Source: Clostridia bacterium
Lineage (GTDB): Bacteria > Bacillota > Clostridia > Oscillospirales > Acutalibacteraceae
Direction of reading: 5' to 3'
DNA: 64,000 bases
Assembly (NCBI GenBank): GCA_017516745.1
Contig: JAFXBF010000011.1
Coordinates: forward strand, 1 to 64,000
This document shows positions 49,902 to 59,130 of the stretch, one piece after another. Positions within the stretch are counted from its first letter, which is position 1; each line of letters begins with the position of its first letter. Under the pieces are notes generated by a model. It did not search any database and was not told the origin of the DNA. It saw only the letters and a program-made list of their open reading frames with translations. A program made the position numbers and the translations under genes.

Positions 49902-51521
49902 ATGATTGAAACAAAACTGTTTGAATATAACGAAGACGGTGTGCGTGAGGTCGGCGAAATTCTCCGTAACGGAGGAATAGCGGGAATACCCACGGAAACC
50001 GTTTACGGCCTTGCCGCCAACGCCTTTGACGGTCAGGCTGTTGCAAAGATTTTCGACGCAAAGGGCAGACCGCAGGACAATCCGCTTATTGTCCATATCT
50101 GTGATATTTCACAGCTTGACGGTATTGTCAGCGAAATTCCCGAGGGTGCACTTGCCCTTGCGGAAAAATTCTGGCCGGGCCCGTTGTCAATTATTATGCC
50201 CAAGGGTGAAAAAATACCCGATGAGGTCAGCTGCGGGCTTGATACCGTTGCCGTGCGTATGCCTTCTCACCCTGCGGCGAGGGATATAATAAAGGCGGCA
50301 GGCGTACCGCTTGCGGCTCCTTCCGCAAACCTTTCGGGGTCTCCGAGTCCCACCACGGCACAGCACGTTATAGACGATATGTGGGGCAGGGCAGACGCCA
50401 TTCTTGACGGCGGAAGCTGTGATGTCGGCGTTGAGTCAACCGTTGTTTCGCTTGTCGGCGCAAAGCCGAGGCTTCTGCGACCCGGCGGAATATCGCTTGA
50501 ACAGCTTGAAAGCGTGCTCGGCGAGGTTGAGGTGGATTCAGCAGTGCTTTCCGAGCTTCAGGAAAACGCAAAAGCCGCTTCCCCGGGTATGAAATACAAG
50601 CATTATTCACCCAAGGCAAGGGTAATAATAGTAAAGGGCAGCTTTGAAAACTACCGCCGCTTTGTATGCGGAAAGAAAAATTGCGCCGCACTCTGCTTCG
50701 ACGGCGAGGGTGCAATGCTCAACATACCTTTCATCGAAATCGGCAGGGAGCACGACAGCTCTGCACAGGCGCATCTGCTTTTTGAAGCATTGAGAAGCCT
50801 TGACGATATGGGCGTTGAAACTGCCTATGCACGCTGTCCCGATACCGACGGTGTGGGCCTTGCGGTTATAAACCGACTGCTGCGTGCGGCGGCATTTACC
50901 GTAATTGATGTTGACGGCGCAATGATAATCGGCCTTACGGGTGCAACGGGCTCGGGCAAATCCACCGTTGCAAAACACCTTTGCGAAAAATACGGTATAG
51001 CCCACATCGACTGCGACAGAATAGCAAGAGAAATTACCTCTGCAAATTCGCCCGTGCTTGCCCAGTTAGCTTTAGCTTTCGGCGAGGATATAATTCTCGA
51101 CGACGGCAGTCTCGACAGAGCGGCTCTTGCAGCCCGTGCATTCTCCTCAAAAGAAGCTACAAAACGCCTCAACAGCATTATGCACCCCATAATCATATCC
51201 AAGGCGCTTGCAAAGGTGAATAACTTTACACAAGAGGGCAAAACGGCTGTGCTGCTGGATGCGGCAGCAATTTTTGAAAGCAAAATCGACAAGCTGTGTG
51301 CCTTTACAGCAGTTGTGAGTGCTCCTGCCGAAATAAGGCTGGACAGAATAATGTTCCGTGACTCAATCACCCGTGAAAAGGCGCTTGACCGAATGGGTGC
51401 ACAGCTTTCGGACGAAGAATATGCAAAGAATGCGGATGTCGTTCTGTACAATTACGCACCCTACGACACCGATGCCGAAATAGAAAAAATAATTGAGAAA
51501 TACAAGGAGAAAAAATTATGA
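49902..51521 (+). CDS. Fused threonylcarbamoyl-AMP synthase (Sua5) and dephospho-CoA kinase (CoaE)
   Basis: A 539-aa two-enzyme fusion. Residues 1 to about 335 are Sua5: PTETVYGLAANA, KGRPQDNPLIVH and SANLSGSPSPTTA of the YrdC fold, then a linker SPGMKYKHYSPKA and the C-terminal Sua5 domain. It makes threonylcarbamoyl-AMP for t6A37 of ANN-reading tRNAs. From Met341 begins CoaE: MIIGLTGATGSGKSTVAKHL (P-loop), HIDCDRIAREI and LLDAAAIFES, which phosphorylates dephospho-CoA. No ribosome binding site is seen before Met341. ATG 49902 is preferred to TTG 49896. It overlaps the next gene by 4 bp (ATGA). Confidence 0.92.
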   Translation: MIETKLFEYNEDGVREVGEILRNGGIAGIPTETVYGLAANAFDGQAVAKIFDAKGRPQDNPLIVHICDISQLDGIVSEIPEGALALAEKFWPGPLSIIMPKGEKIPDEVSCGLDTVAVRMPSHPAARDIIKAAGVPLAAPSANLSGSPSPTTAQHVIDDMWGRADAILDGGSCDVGVESTVVSLVGAKPRLLRPGGISLEQLESVLGEVEVDSAVLSELQENAKAASPGMKYKHYSPKARVIIVKGSFENYRRFVCGKKNCAALCFDGEGAMLNIPFIEIGREHDSSAQAHLLFEALRSLDDMGVETAYARCPDTDGVGLAVINRLLRAAAFTVIDVDGAMIIGLTGATGSGKSTVAKHLCEKYGIAHIDCDRIAREITSANSPVLAQLALAFGEDIILDDGSLDRAALAARAFSSKEATKRLNSIMHPIIISKALAKVNNFTQEGKTAVLLDAAAIFESKIDKLCAFTAVVSAPAEIRLDRIMFRDSITREKALDRMGAQLSDEEYAKNADVVLYNYAPYDTDAEIEKIIEKYKEKKL

Positions 51522-52909
51522 GCAAGAACGAAGAACTCAGAGAAAAGCTGTTTTACAGCGCAGACCACGCCTGCAAAAAAATCAGTGATGATGAGCTGAA
51601 AACCGCCGACAGCTTTGCAGAGGGCTATAAGAAATTTATGTCAAAGTGCAAGATTGAGCGTGAGGTTGTAAATTTTGTTAAAGACCTTGCGCACGAAAAC
51701 GGTTTTGTCACCTTTGACCCCAAAGCAAGCTACAAGGCAGGAGATAAGGTTATCTATAATAACAGGGGCAAGGCGGTTATCCTTGCCGTTATCGGCAAGC
51801 GTCCCGTTGAAGAGGGCGTACGCATTGCCGCCGCTCATATCGATTCTCCCAGGCTTGACCTCAAGCCCAATCCGCTTTATGAAGAGGCAGAGCTTGCTCT
51901 GTTTAAAACACATTACTACGGCGGTATCAAAAAATATCAGTGGACTGCAATTCCGCTTGCCCTTCACGGCGTTATCGTAAAGGCTGACGGCACAACGGTA
52001 GAAGTAAATATCGGCAAAGATGCAGGCGACCCCAAGTTTGTTGTTACAGACCTTCTGCCTCACCTTGCCGCAGAGCAGATGAAGCGCAGCCTTGCCGAAG
52101 GCATAAAGGGTGAAGAGCTAAATGTTCTTATCGGCAGCCGTCCCTTCAAGGATGACGAGGGAAGTGAGAGCGTAAAGCTCAATATTATGAATATTCTCAA
52201 CGAAAAGTACGGCATAGTTGAAGCCGATTTCCTCAGCGCAGAGCTTGAGGTTGTTCCTGCCTTCGGTGCGGACGATGTAGGCTTTGACCGCAGCCTTATC
52301 GGTGCTTACGGTCACGATGACAGAGTTTGTGCATATCCGTCTGTTATGGCAATTCTTGAAGCAGGTGAGCCCGAATACACGGCAGTCACCGTGCTTGCAG
52401 ATAAGGAAGAAACAGGCTCCGACGGCAACACGGGTCTCAATTCCTCTTACCTTGCTTATTTCATTAACTACCTTGCACGTATACAGGGCGGTGTGGGCAG
52501 CATTGCACTGAGCAACAGTGAATGTCTTTCCGCAGATGTAAACGCTGCGTTCGACCCGACATTCCCCGGTGTTTATGAGAGAATGAACACCTCATTTGCC
52601 AACAGAGGCATCGTTGTTACAAAGTACACAGGCTCAAGAGGCAAGGGCGGCACATCCGATGCAAGCGCTGAATTTATGGGCAGAGTACGCCGACTGTTCA
52701 ATGAAAACGGCGTTGTCTGGCAGGTAGGCGAGCTCGGCAAGGTTGACGAGGGCGGCGGAGGCACCGTTGCAAAGTATGTTGCATATCACAATATTGATGT
52801 TGTTGATGTCGGCGTACCCGTGCTTTCAATGCACGCTCCTTATGAAGTGATTTCCAAGCTCGACCTCTATATGGCATATAAAGGATTTTTAACCTTCTTC
52901 ACAAAGTAA
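51518..52909 (+). CDS. M18-family aminopeptidase (aspartyl aminopeptidase)
   Basis: A 463-aa metallopeptidase. AAAHIDSPRLDLKPNP contains the first metal-site His and Asp, VLADKEETGSDGNTG the catalytic Glu pair, and MHAPYEVISKLDLYMAYKGF the C-terminal His ligand, all as in M18/DNPEP-like enzymes. It removes N-terminal residues, often Asp or Glu, from cytoplasmic peptides. ATG 51518 overlaps the preceding stop codon and its own stop TAA overlaps the uvrC start, so all three are translationally coupled. Confidence 0.93.
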   Translation: MSKNEELREKLFYSADHACKKISDDELKTADSFAEGYKKFMSKCKIEREVVNFVKDLAHENGFVTFDPKASYKAGDKVIYNNRGKAVILAVIGKRPVEEGVRIAAAHIDSPRLDLKPNPLYEEAELALFKTHYYGGIKKYQWTAIPLALHGVIVKADGTTVEVNIGKDAGDPKFVVTDLLPHLAAEQMKRSLAEGIKGEELNVLIGSRPFKDDEGSESVKLNIMNILNEKYGIVEADFLSAELEVVPAFGADDVGFDRSLIGAYGHDDRVCAYPSVMAILEAGEPEYTAVTVLADKEETGSDGNTGLNSSYLAYFINYLARIQGGVGSIALSNSECLSADVNAAFDPTFPGVYERMNTSFANRGIVVTKYTGSRGKGGTSDASAEFMGRVRRLFNENGVVWQVGELGKVDEGGGGTVAKYVAYHNIDVVDVGVPVLSMHAPYEVISKLDLYMAYKGFLTFFTK

Positions 52910-54765
52910 TGGAAAACGACAAGGACAGAATAAAAAGACTGCGCAAAAAGTCAATGAGCCTTCCGCTTCGCCCGGGTGTGTATCTTATGAAGGATAAGTC
53001 GGGCGGAATAATCTATGTCGGCAAGGCAAAAGCACTCAAAAACCGTGTCAGCAGCTACTTCGGCTCGAATTACAATCATACGGCAAAGGTTATCCGTATG
53101 GTTGAGCACGTTGAGGATTTTGATTATATAGTTACCGACAGCGAGTTTGAAGCGCTGGTGCTTGAATGCAGTCTTATCAAACAGCACAGCCCAAAATATA
53201 ATATTCTTCTTAAGGATGACAAGGGCTACCACTATGTAAAAATCACAAATTCGTCCTGGCCTAAAATTGAGGCGGCAATGCAGCTTGTTGACGACGGCTC
53301 CGAATATATCGGCCCGTACACAAGCTCCTTTGCCGTGCGCAGTACCGTTGAGCAGGCGCAGAAAATTTTCCGTCTGCCTCAGTGCGGCAAAACCTTTCCC
53401 GTATCCGTTAAGCAAAGACCCTGCCTGAATTTTCATATTTCGCAGTGCTCTGCACCCTGCGCAGGTAAGATTTCACACAAGGACTACCTGAAAAGCGTTG
53501 AGCAGGCTGTTGAATTCCTCAAGGGCGGCTCTTCCGCTATTATAAAAACAATGCAGGAGGAAATGGAGACTGCTGCAGAAAACCTTGAATTTGAAAAAGC
53601 GGCTGCTCTTCGTGACAGAATAAACGCAATTACACGCTTCGGCGAAAAGCAGAAGGTTGTCAGCGCAGATGTTGCCGAGCAGGATATTTTTGCCCTTTCG
53701 CAAACTGCGGACAAGGCTTGCCTTGCGGTTTTGCGCTTTTTCGGCGGCAGACTTGTTGATACGGAGCATTTTATAACCGAAGCACCCGACGACCCTGCAC
53801 AGGCACGGTATGAATTCATAATGCGCTACTACTCGATGCGTGACAGAATACCCCCGAGAATACTTATTGATTCTCTGCCTGCTGACAGCGAATTGCTTTC
53901 CCTTTGGCTTTCCGAACGCTTAGGAAAAAAGGTCAGCCTTGTCGTACCGCAAAAGGGCGGTCAGATGAAGCTGCTTGAAATGTGCCGTTCAAATGCGGCT
54001 GAAAAGCTATCGCTAAGTCTCGGCAGAAAGGGCTCGGATACTCAGGCGCTCGATGAGCTTGCAAGGCTTCTCAACCTGCCGTCACCGCCCGAATATATAG
54101 AGTCCTACGATATCTCCCATACCGCAGGTACGGAAAATGTTGCAGGTATGATAGTATTTAAAAATGCACATCCTTTTAAAGCGGCATACAAGCGCTTTAA
54201 GATTAAAGGCTTCGACGGTCAGGATGACTGTGCTTCAATGGCAGAGGTGCTTGAGCGCAGATTTACGCACTATCTAGAAGAAAACGCAAAGCCCGAGGGA
54301 GAAAAGCGTGACGAGGGCTTTGCAAAGCTGCCCGACCTTATATTGCTTGACGGTGCACAGATGCAGGTCAATGCAGTAAAAGCCGTGCTTCTCCGTATGG
54401 GAATAGAAGTGCCCGTTTTCGGTATGGTGAAGGATTCGAGCCACCGCACAAGAGCAATTACGGGTGACGGCGGAGAGATTTCGATTAATTCAAAGCGAAG
54501 CGCTTTTACGCTCGTTTCAAGTATGCAGGAGGAGGTACACCGTTTTGCAATTGAATACCACCGCAAGCGCAGAAGTGCAGGCATTTCAACTACCCTCACG
54601 CAGATTGACGGTATAGGCGCAAAGCGTGCCTCGGCACTGCTGAAGCATTTTAAATCCGTTTCTGCGATTAAGGAAGCAAGCATTGAACAGCTTGCCGCAG
54701 TCAAGGGCGTTGACAGAAAAAGTGCACAGACGGTTTATGACTATTTTCATCAGGAAAATACTTAA
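52909..54765 (+). CDS. uvrC: Excinuclease ABC subunit C
   Basis: A 618-aa protein of normal UvrC length. The N-terminal GIY-YIG nuclease starts RPGVYLMKDKSGGIIYVGKAKALKNRVSSYF, the UVR helix for UvrB binding is MQEEMETAAENLEFEKAAALRDRI (about 205-230), the RNase H-like 5'-incision domain shows YDISHTAGTENVAGMIVF with its acidic residues, and two HhH motifs close the chain (LTQIDGIGAKRASALLKHF). It cuts damaged DNA on both sides of the lesion. The start is coupled to the previous stop (TAATG). Confidence 0.96.
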   Translation: MENDKDRIKRLRKKSMSLPLRPGVYLMKDKSGGIIYVGKAKALKNRVSSYFGSNYNHTAKVIRMVEHVEDFDYIVTDSEFEALVLECSLIKQHSPKYNILLKDDKGYHYVKITNSSWPKIEAAMQLVDDGSEYIGPYTSSFAVRSTVEQAQKIFRLPQCGKTFPVSVKQRPCLNFHISQCSAPCAGKISHKDYLKSVEQAVEFLKGGSSAIIKTMQEEMETAAENLEFEKAAALRDRINAITRFGEKQKVVSADVAEQDIFALSQTADKACLAVLRFFGGRLVDTEHFITEAPDDPAQARYEFIMRYYSMRDRIPPRILIDSLPADSELLSLWLSERLGKKVSLVVPQKGGQMKLLEMCRSNAAEKLSLSLGRKGSDTQALDELARLLNLPSPPEYIESYDISHTAGTENVAGMIVFKNAHPFKAAYKRFKIKGFDGQDDCASMAEVLERRFTHYLEENAKPEGEKRDEGFAKLPDLILLDGAQMQVNAVKAVLLRMGIEVPVFGMVKDSSHRTRAITGDGGEISINSKRSAFTLVSSMQEEVHRFAIEYHRKRRSAGISTTLTQIDGIGAKRASALLKHFKSVSAIKEASIEQLAAVKGVDRKSAQTVYDYFHQENT

Positions 54766-54778
54766 TTCTAATTAAAAC

Positions 54779-54807
54779 TTGACAAATATGTTATAATAAA
54801 AGATAAT
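54779..54807 (+). promoter_or_regulatory. Promoter of rsmD-coaD
   Basis: TTGACA (54779-54784), 17 bp, GATAAT (54802-54807), 31 bp before ATG 54839. Confidence 0.8.
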
Positions 54808-54838
54808 GTATTTGTATATTACTTTGGGTAGGAATATT

Positions 54839-55369
54839 ATGAGAGTTATTACAGGCTCCGCAAGGGGCAGAAACCTTATCACGCTTGAAGGCGGCGATGT
54901 TGTCCGCCCGACGACGGACAGGGTAAAGGAAGCAATGTTCAGCATAATTCAGTTTGATATTGAGGGCAGGCGTGTGCTTGACCTTTTTGCAGGCTCGGGT
55001 CAGCTCGGTATCGAGGCACTCAGCAGAGGCGCCGAAAAATGTACCTTTGTTGATTCGGATGCCAAGGCTGTCAGCGTTATTGAGCAGAATCTTGCACACA
55101 CACAACTTTCGGATAAGGCAGTTGTAAGAAAAAGCGATTCGCTCAATTTCCTTCGCACAACAAACGAGGTTTTCGATATTGTTATTATCGACCCTCCCTA
55201 CGGCACAGGCCTTTTGCAGAAGGCACTCGATTCGCTTGACAGGCTTGCCGAAGGCGGAATAATCGTGTGCGAGCTTCCCGTGGGTGAAGATATCCCCGAA
55301 AGCGCAGGCGGTCTTAATCTTTTCAAGCGCTACAAATACGGCAGGGTAGAGCTCGCCGTTTACAGATAA
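54839..55369 (+). CDS. rsmD: 16S rRNA (guanine966-N2)-methyltransferase
   Basis: A 176-aa class I methyltransferase. MRVITGSARGRNLITLEG is the RsmD start, RPTTDRVKEAMFSII a family signature, VLDLFAGSGQLGIEALSRGA binds SAM, and IIDPPYGTGLLQ is the N6/N2-methylase active site. It methylates 16S rRNA during 30S assembly. ATG 54839 follows TAGGAATATT; upstream in-frame codons lie in the promoter. coaD follows after 15 bp, as in most Firmicutes. Confidence 0.94.
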   Translation: MRVITGSARGRNLITLEGGDVVRPTTDRVKEAMFSIIQFDIEGRRVLDLFAGSGQLGIEALSRGAEKCTFVDSDAKAVSVIEQNLAHTQLSDKAVVRKSDSLNFLRTTNEVFDIVIIDPPYGTGLLQKALDSLDRLAEGGIIVCELPVGEDIPESAGGLNLFKRYKYGRVELAVYR

Positions 55370-55384
55370 GGGGGATAAACGGTT

Positions 55385-55879
55385 ATGAAAATTGCGGTTT
55401 GTCCCGGCAGCTTTGACCCGATTACAAACGGCCACCTTGAAATAATCAGGCGTGCTTCCCGTATGTTTGACAAGGTTATCGTCGTTGTAATGTCAAACTA
55501 CTTCAAAAAAACAGGTGCTTTCACTCCCGACGAAAGAGTTGAGCTTATCAAGCGTGTGACTTATGATATACCTAACGTTGAGGTTGAGGCATCCTACGGC
55601 TTGCTTGCGGATTACGCAAGAGAAAAAAAGGCTATAGCAATAGTTAAGGGCTTGCGTGCCGTGTCGGATTTTGATACGGAATTTCAGCAGGCACTTGCCA
55701 ACAAAAAGCTCAATCCCGAGGTTGAAACCGTTTTCTTTACTGCAAGCGGCGAAAATATGTACCTCTCATCAAGTGTTGTTAAACAAATCTGCGAATTCGG
55801 CGGGGACATTTCGGAATTTGTTCCTCCCGAAATTCGGGATGATATAGAAAAAAGACTCAGAAAGGATCGAAAGATATGA
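55385..55879 (+). CDS. coaD: Phosphopantetheine adenylyltransferase
   Basis: A 164-aa nucleotidyltransferase. CPGSFDPITNGHLEIIRRAS carries the T/HxGH nucleotide-binding motif, and MYLSSSVVKQI the ISSTxVR-like C-terminal motif. It couples 4'-phosphopantetheine with ATP to dephospho-CoA, the substrate of the CoaE domain encoded at 50922-51521. GGGGGATAA precedes ATG 55385. Its end overlaps the coiled-coil gene by 4 bp. Confidence 0.96.
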   Translation: MKIAVCPGSFDPITNGHLEIIRRASRMFDKVIVVVMSNYFKKTGAFTPDERVELIKRVTYDIPNVEVEASYGLLADYAREKKAIAIVKGLRAVSDFDTEFQQALANKKLNPEVETVFFTASGENMYLSSSVVKQICEFGGDISEFVPPEIRDDIEKRLRKDRKI

Positions 55880-56571
55880 ACGTTGAAGATTTGCTCGAAA
55901 AAATTGAAGAGGTCCTCGACAACGGACAGAAGGTTGCTTTCAGCTCGAAAATAGTTGTCAATATTGAAGAAATCCGCAACTGCGTTGACGAAATCCGTGC
56001 CAATATGCCCGAAGAGGTACGCCAGGCACGCAACATTGTCAGCGACCGCAACACCATCATCGGTGAAGCCAACGCACAGGCTGAGGAAACGGTTACAAAG
56101 GCTAACGAAAAGGCAAGAGATACCGTCAACAAGGCTAACGCAAAGGCAAAGGAATACATACTCACTTCCGAAGACAGGGCAAAGGCAACGGTTGCCGAGG
56201 CTGAGGAAAGAGCAGGCGTTATCGTAGCAGAGGCAGACGCAAGAGCTCATCAGATGGTTGAGGAGAGCGAAATTGCCGCACGTGCAAAGCAGTACTGCGA
56301 CGATATGCTCCAGAAGGCAAAGGCTCAGGCTGATACAATCATTGCCAACGCAAACGCCGCCGCAACCGAAACAGTTGAAAAGGCAAACGCTCAGGCAGAA
56401 GAGGTAAAGGCAAGAGCTGCAAAGTGGTCCAACGAAATCTGCTCCTCCGCCGCAAACTTTGTTGAAAACGTTATCGGCACAACAGAGCGCTCACTCACAA
56501 ACAGCCTTGCAAACGTCCGCCAGGCAAAGGAGAATATCCGCAACGCCATCGGCAACAACAACCAGCAGTAA
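55876..56571 (+). CDS. Long coiled-coil protein, DivIVA-like context
   Basis: A 231-aa protein. After an N-terminal DivIVA-like segment (MNVEDLLEKIEEVLDNGQKVAF) it is one continuous Ala- and charge-rich helix, residues about 55-195, with repeated AxAEE/KANxKA words such as ANAQAEETVTKANEKARDTVN. It resembles proteins annotated as cell-division-initiation or ATP-synthase-B-like, but has no membrane segment. Genes of this type commonly sit after coaD in Clostridia. Its role is unknown; scaffold at the division site is one possibility. Confidence 0.7.
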   Translation: MNVEDLLEKIEEVLDNGQKVAFSSKIVVNIEEIRNCVDEIRANMPEEVRQARNIVSDRNTIIGEANAQAEETVTKANEKARDTVNKANAKAKEYILTSEDRAKATVAEAEERAGVIVAEADARAHQMVEESEIAARAKQYCDDMLQKAKAQADTIIANANAAATETVEKANAQAEEVKARAAKWSNEICSSAANFVENVIGTTERSLTNSLANVRQAKENIRNAIGNNNQQ

Positions 56572-56602
56572 TTAACCGCTTACTTCATTGGAGGTGCGGC
56601 AA

Positions 56603-57784
56603 TTGAAAATCAAACAGCTTACAGCATTGGTGCTCGCCGTCGTAATAGCGTGTGTCGGTGTCGGCTTTGCCGTGTCATCAAGGCGCACGATATCCGACGA
56701 GTCGCTTGAGCTTTCGCCCACGCAGTTTGTCACGTCGGCAAAGCGTACCGCAAGTGTGCACATGCTTGCCGTGGGTGATAACCTTATCCATAAGCCGATT
56801 TATGAGCAGGCACAGTCAAGGACTAAGGACGGCAGCTACGATTTTTCACCCGTTTACGCGAATCTCAAGGACTTGATAACTGCGGCAGATATAGCCGTTA
56901 TCAATCAGGAAACGATGATGTCGTCTTTACACGAGGTTTCCACATATCCCTGCTTCAATACGCCTACCGTTATGGCAAAGCAGCTTGCTGACCTGGGCTT
57001 CGACGTGCTCACAATTGCAAACAACCACATGCTCGACAAGGCAAGCAAGGGCCTGATTTCTACGCTTGACCTTATCAATTCAACAGAAGGTCTGCTTGCA
57101 AGCGGCGCATACCACAGCCGTGAGGAATATACCGACCTTGAAATAGTTGAGGTTGACGGCATTTCCTTTGCCTTCCTTTCCTTTACGGAGCATACAAACG
57201 GCATAACCCTCCCGACAGATAAGGAAGATTTCGCCATTTACCTTGAAGAACGTGACGATGTAAGGCTTCAGGTTGAATATGCGGACAAGGCGGCGGACGT
57301 CGTTGTTGTTTCAATGCACGCAGGTATTGAGTATTCCGACGACCCGTACTATGTGCAGACAGAGTTTGCGCAGGATGTTGTCAACTGGGGGGCAGACCTT
57401 ATTTTAGGCACTCATCCCCATACTCTTCAGCCTGTGGAATACCTCACAAATCCCGAGGGCAAAGAAGTGCCCGTGCTTTATTCACTGGGCAACTTCGTTT
57501 CTGCACAGAATAAGCCCAAAAGACTTATCGGCGGTATGGCAAACATAACCTTCCACAAGGATTTTTCAACCGGTGAGGTTACAATCGACAAGCCCTTGTT
57601 CGATATCGTAATAACTCACTACCGTGCAGGCTATTCGGGCATCAAGCTTTACCGTCTGGCAGATTATACGGCTTCTTTGGCTGCTTCACACGGTGTGGGG
57701 GATTTCAGCCTCGACTTTATCTATGACCATATACGCACCGTAATCGGTGACGAATACCTTATAGATGCTTACAAAACAAAATAA
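56603..57784 (+). CDS. CapA-family poly-gamma-glutamate synthesis-type phosphoesterase
   Basis: A 393-aa protein with an N-terminal signal or anchor helix (LTALVLAVVIACVGVGFAVSS). HMLAVGDNLIHKPIY, NQETMMSS, LTIANNHMLDK, VVVSMHAGIEYSDDP and LGTHPHTLQPVEY are the CapA/PGA_cap motifs with Asp, Asn and His metal ligands. Relatives act in capsular polyglutamate or as surface phosphatases. The start is TTG 56603, well spaced from GGAGGTG (56590-56596); a TTG at 56588 overlaps that site and no ATG is in range. No other cap genes are nearby, so substrate is open. Confidence 0.85.
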   Translation: MKIKQLTALVLAVVIACVGVGFAVSSRRTISDESLELSPTQFVTSAKRTASVHMLAVGDNLIHKPIYEQAQSRTKDGSYDFSPVYANLKDLITAADIAVINQETMMSSLHEVSTYPCFNTPTVMAKQLADLGFDVLTIANNHMLDKASKGLISTLDLINSTEGLLASGAYHSREEYTDLEIVEVDGISFAFLSFTEHTNGITLPTDKEDFAIYLEERDDVRLQVEYADKAADVVVVSMHAGIEYSDDPYYVQTEFAQDVVNWGADLILGTHPHTLQPVEYLTNPEGKEVPVLYSLGNFVSAQNKPKRLIGGMANITFHKDFSTGEVTIDKPLFDIVITHYRAGYSGIKLYRLADYTASLAASHGVGDFSLDFIYDHIRTVIGDEYLIDAYKTK

Positions 57785-57790
57785 GAATAT

Positions 57791-57849
57791 CGCCCACCTT
57801 AAACACATATATTTCATTAACAGTGAAAATGTACAGAGGTGGGCTTATG
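57791..57849 (+). promoter_or_regulatory. Hairpin that covers the ribosome binding site of the next gene
   Basis: GCCCACCT (57792-57799) is fully complementary to AGGTGGGC (57837-57844), which is the ribosome binding site before ATG 57847. An inner stem TTTCA/TGAAA (about 57811-57827) would hold the structure. When folded, translation of the DUF4830 gene should be low. Confidence 0.45.
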
Positions 57850-58368
57850 TTTATAGTTTCCGTTCGTTCATCGTCAATCAAAACCGTTGCGCTCAGCGTG
57901 CTTTTAGTTGCCTGTGCGGCTGTCGGCCTTGTTGCGGCAGGTAAAAGTGTTTCAACCGCCGTTACACGGTCAGCTTCGGGTATATCCTACCTTGCAGGCG
58001 ATGCCACGCAGAGAATAGCCTTTCTTTCCCAGTTCGGCTGGGAGGTGGAGGAGGACCCCGTTGAAGTAAGCGAGGTCATTGTGCCTGCGGAATTTGATGC
58101 GGCTTATGAAGATTATAACGAAATGCAGAAGCAGCACGGGCTTGACCTTGCAAAATATGCAGGCAGACGTGCCAAACGCTGGACCTATCAGGTGAAAAAC
58201 TATCCCGGCTACGAAGCGGCAGACGGACTCGTGCAGGCAAATATTTTTGTGCTGGACGGTGCCGTAATCGGCGGAGATATCTGTTCACTTGAGCAGGACG
58301 GCTTTATTCATAGCTTTATTTACCCCGAAAAGGAGAGTAACACAGCGGATGTCCAGACAACGTCTTGA
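57847..58368 (+). CDS. DUF4830-domain protein, membrane-anchored
   Basis: A 173-aa protein with an N-terminal hydrophobic helix (IKTVALSVLLVACAAVGLVAAG) and a C-terminal DUF4830 domain: HGLDLAKYAGRRAKRWTYQVKNYPG, then VQANIFVLDGAVIGGDICSLEQDGFIH. The domain occurs in Firmicutes surface proteins near sporulation or envelope genes; its role is unknown. ATG 57847 follows AGAGGTGG. GTG 57823 and ATG 57829 upstream have no good site. It overlaps the pseudouridine synthase gene by 20 bp. Confidence 0.78.
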   Translation: MFIVSVRSSSIKTVALSVLLVACAAVGLVAAGKSVSTAVTRSASGISYLAGDATQRIAFLSQFGWEVEEDPVEVSEVIVPAEFDAAYEDYNEMQKQHGLDLAKYAGRRAKRWTYQVKNYPGYEAADGLVQANIFVLDGAVIGGDICSLEQDGFIHSFIYPEKESNTADVQTTS

Positions 58369-59068
58369 CAAAATAATAGCCTCGCAGGGTGCGTACAGCC
58401 GAAGCGAAGTAAAAGCACTCGTCAAAGCAAAGCGTGTGCTTGTCAACGGGCTTTCCGTGTCGGATTCGGGCTTCAAGGCTGACCCAGACACGGATGAAAT
58501 AATTGTTGACGGCAAGAAATTCGGCTACAGCGAATTTGTCTATATTATGCTAAATAAGCCCAAGGGCGTTGTCAGCGCAAGCAATTCGCCCAATGACAAA
58601 ACGGTAATTGACCTTCTGCCCGATGATATGCGGCGCAGCGGTCTTTTTCCTGCCGGAAGGCTGGACAAGGATACCACAGGCTTTGTGCTGATTACGGATG
58701 ACGGCGAATTTGCACACGAAATCCTGTCGCCTAAAAACCATATCGAAAAAACGTATATTGCCGTGCTGGACAGCCCCGTTTCAGCCGAAAATCAGCTCGG
58801 TTTTGAAAAGGGCGTAGTCCTTGCAGACGGGTATGAATGTCTGCCTGCCAAAATAAAAAATTTAAGCGATGACGGACTGACCGTTGAAATCAGGCTTAAA
58901 GAGGGTAAGTACCACCAGATTAAGCGTATGGCTGCCGCCTGCGGCTCCCACGTAAACGAGCTTGAACGTGTGGCAATGGGTGCACTTGAACTTGACAGAA
59001 GCCTTGAACAAGGCGAATGCAGATATCTCACCCCCGAAGAGCTTGCCTTGATAAAGCTGGAAAAATAA
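58349..59068 (+). CDS. RsuA/RluB-family pseudouridine synthase
   Basis: A 239-aa protein with N-terminal S4 RNA-binding domain (SRQRLDKIIASQGAYSRSEVKALVKAKRVLVNG) and catalytic domain with GRLDKDTTGFVLITDDG, where Asp is the nucleophile, and EGKYHQIKRMAAACG. Length and motifs place it with 16S U516 or 23S U2605 synthases; the target cannot be decided by eye. ATG 58349 overlaps the preceding gene; GGAG lies about 14 bp upstream. Earlier in-frame starts lie inside DUF4830. Confidence 0.92.
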   Translation: MSRQRLDKIIASQGAYSRSEVKALVKAKRVLVNGLSVSDSGFKADPDTDEIIVDGKKFGYSEFVYIMLNKPKGVVSASNSPNDKTVIDLLPDDMRRSGLFPAGRLDKDTTGFVLITDDGEFAHEILSPKNHIEKTYIAVLDSPVSAENQLGFEKGVVLADGYECLPAKIKNLSDDGLTVEIRLKEGKYHQIKRMAAACGSHVNELERVAMGALELDRSLEQGECRYLTPEELALIKLEK

Positions 59069-59076
59069 GTTTTGTA

Positions 59077-59105
59077 TTGACAAAACTCATTAAAAATATT
59101 AATAT
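59077..59105 (+). promoter_or_regulatory. Promoter of the 59131 membrane-protein gene
   Basis: Consensus TTGACA (59077-59082), 17 bp, TAATAT (59100-59105). Transcription would start near 59112, excluding the upstream in-frame ATG at 59017. Confidence 0.85.
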
Positions 59106-59130
59106 TTATTTGTACGAATATTTTTTAAGG

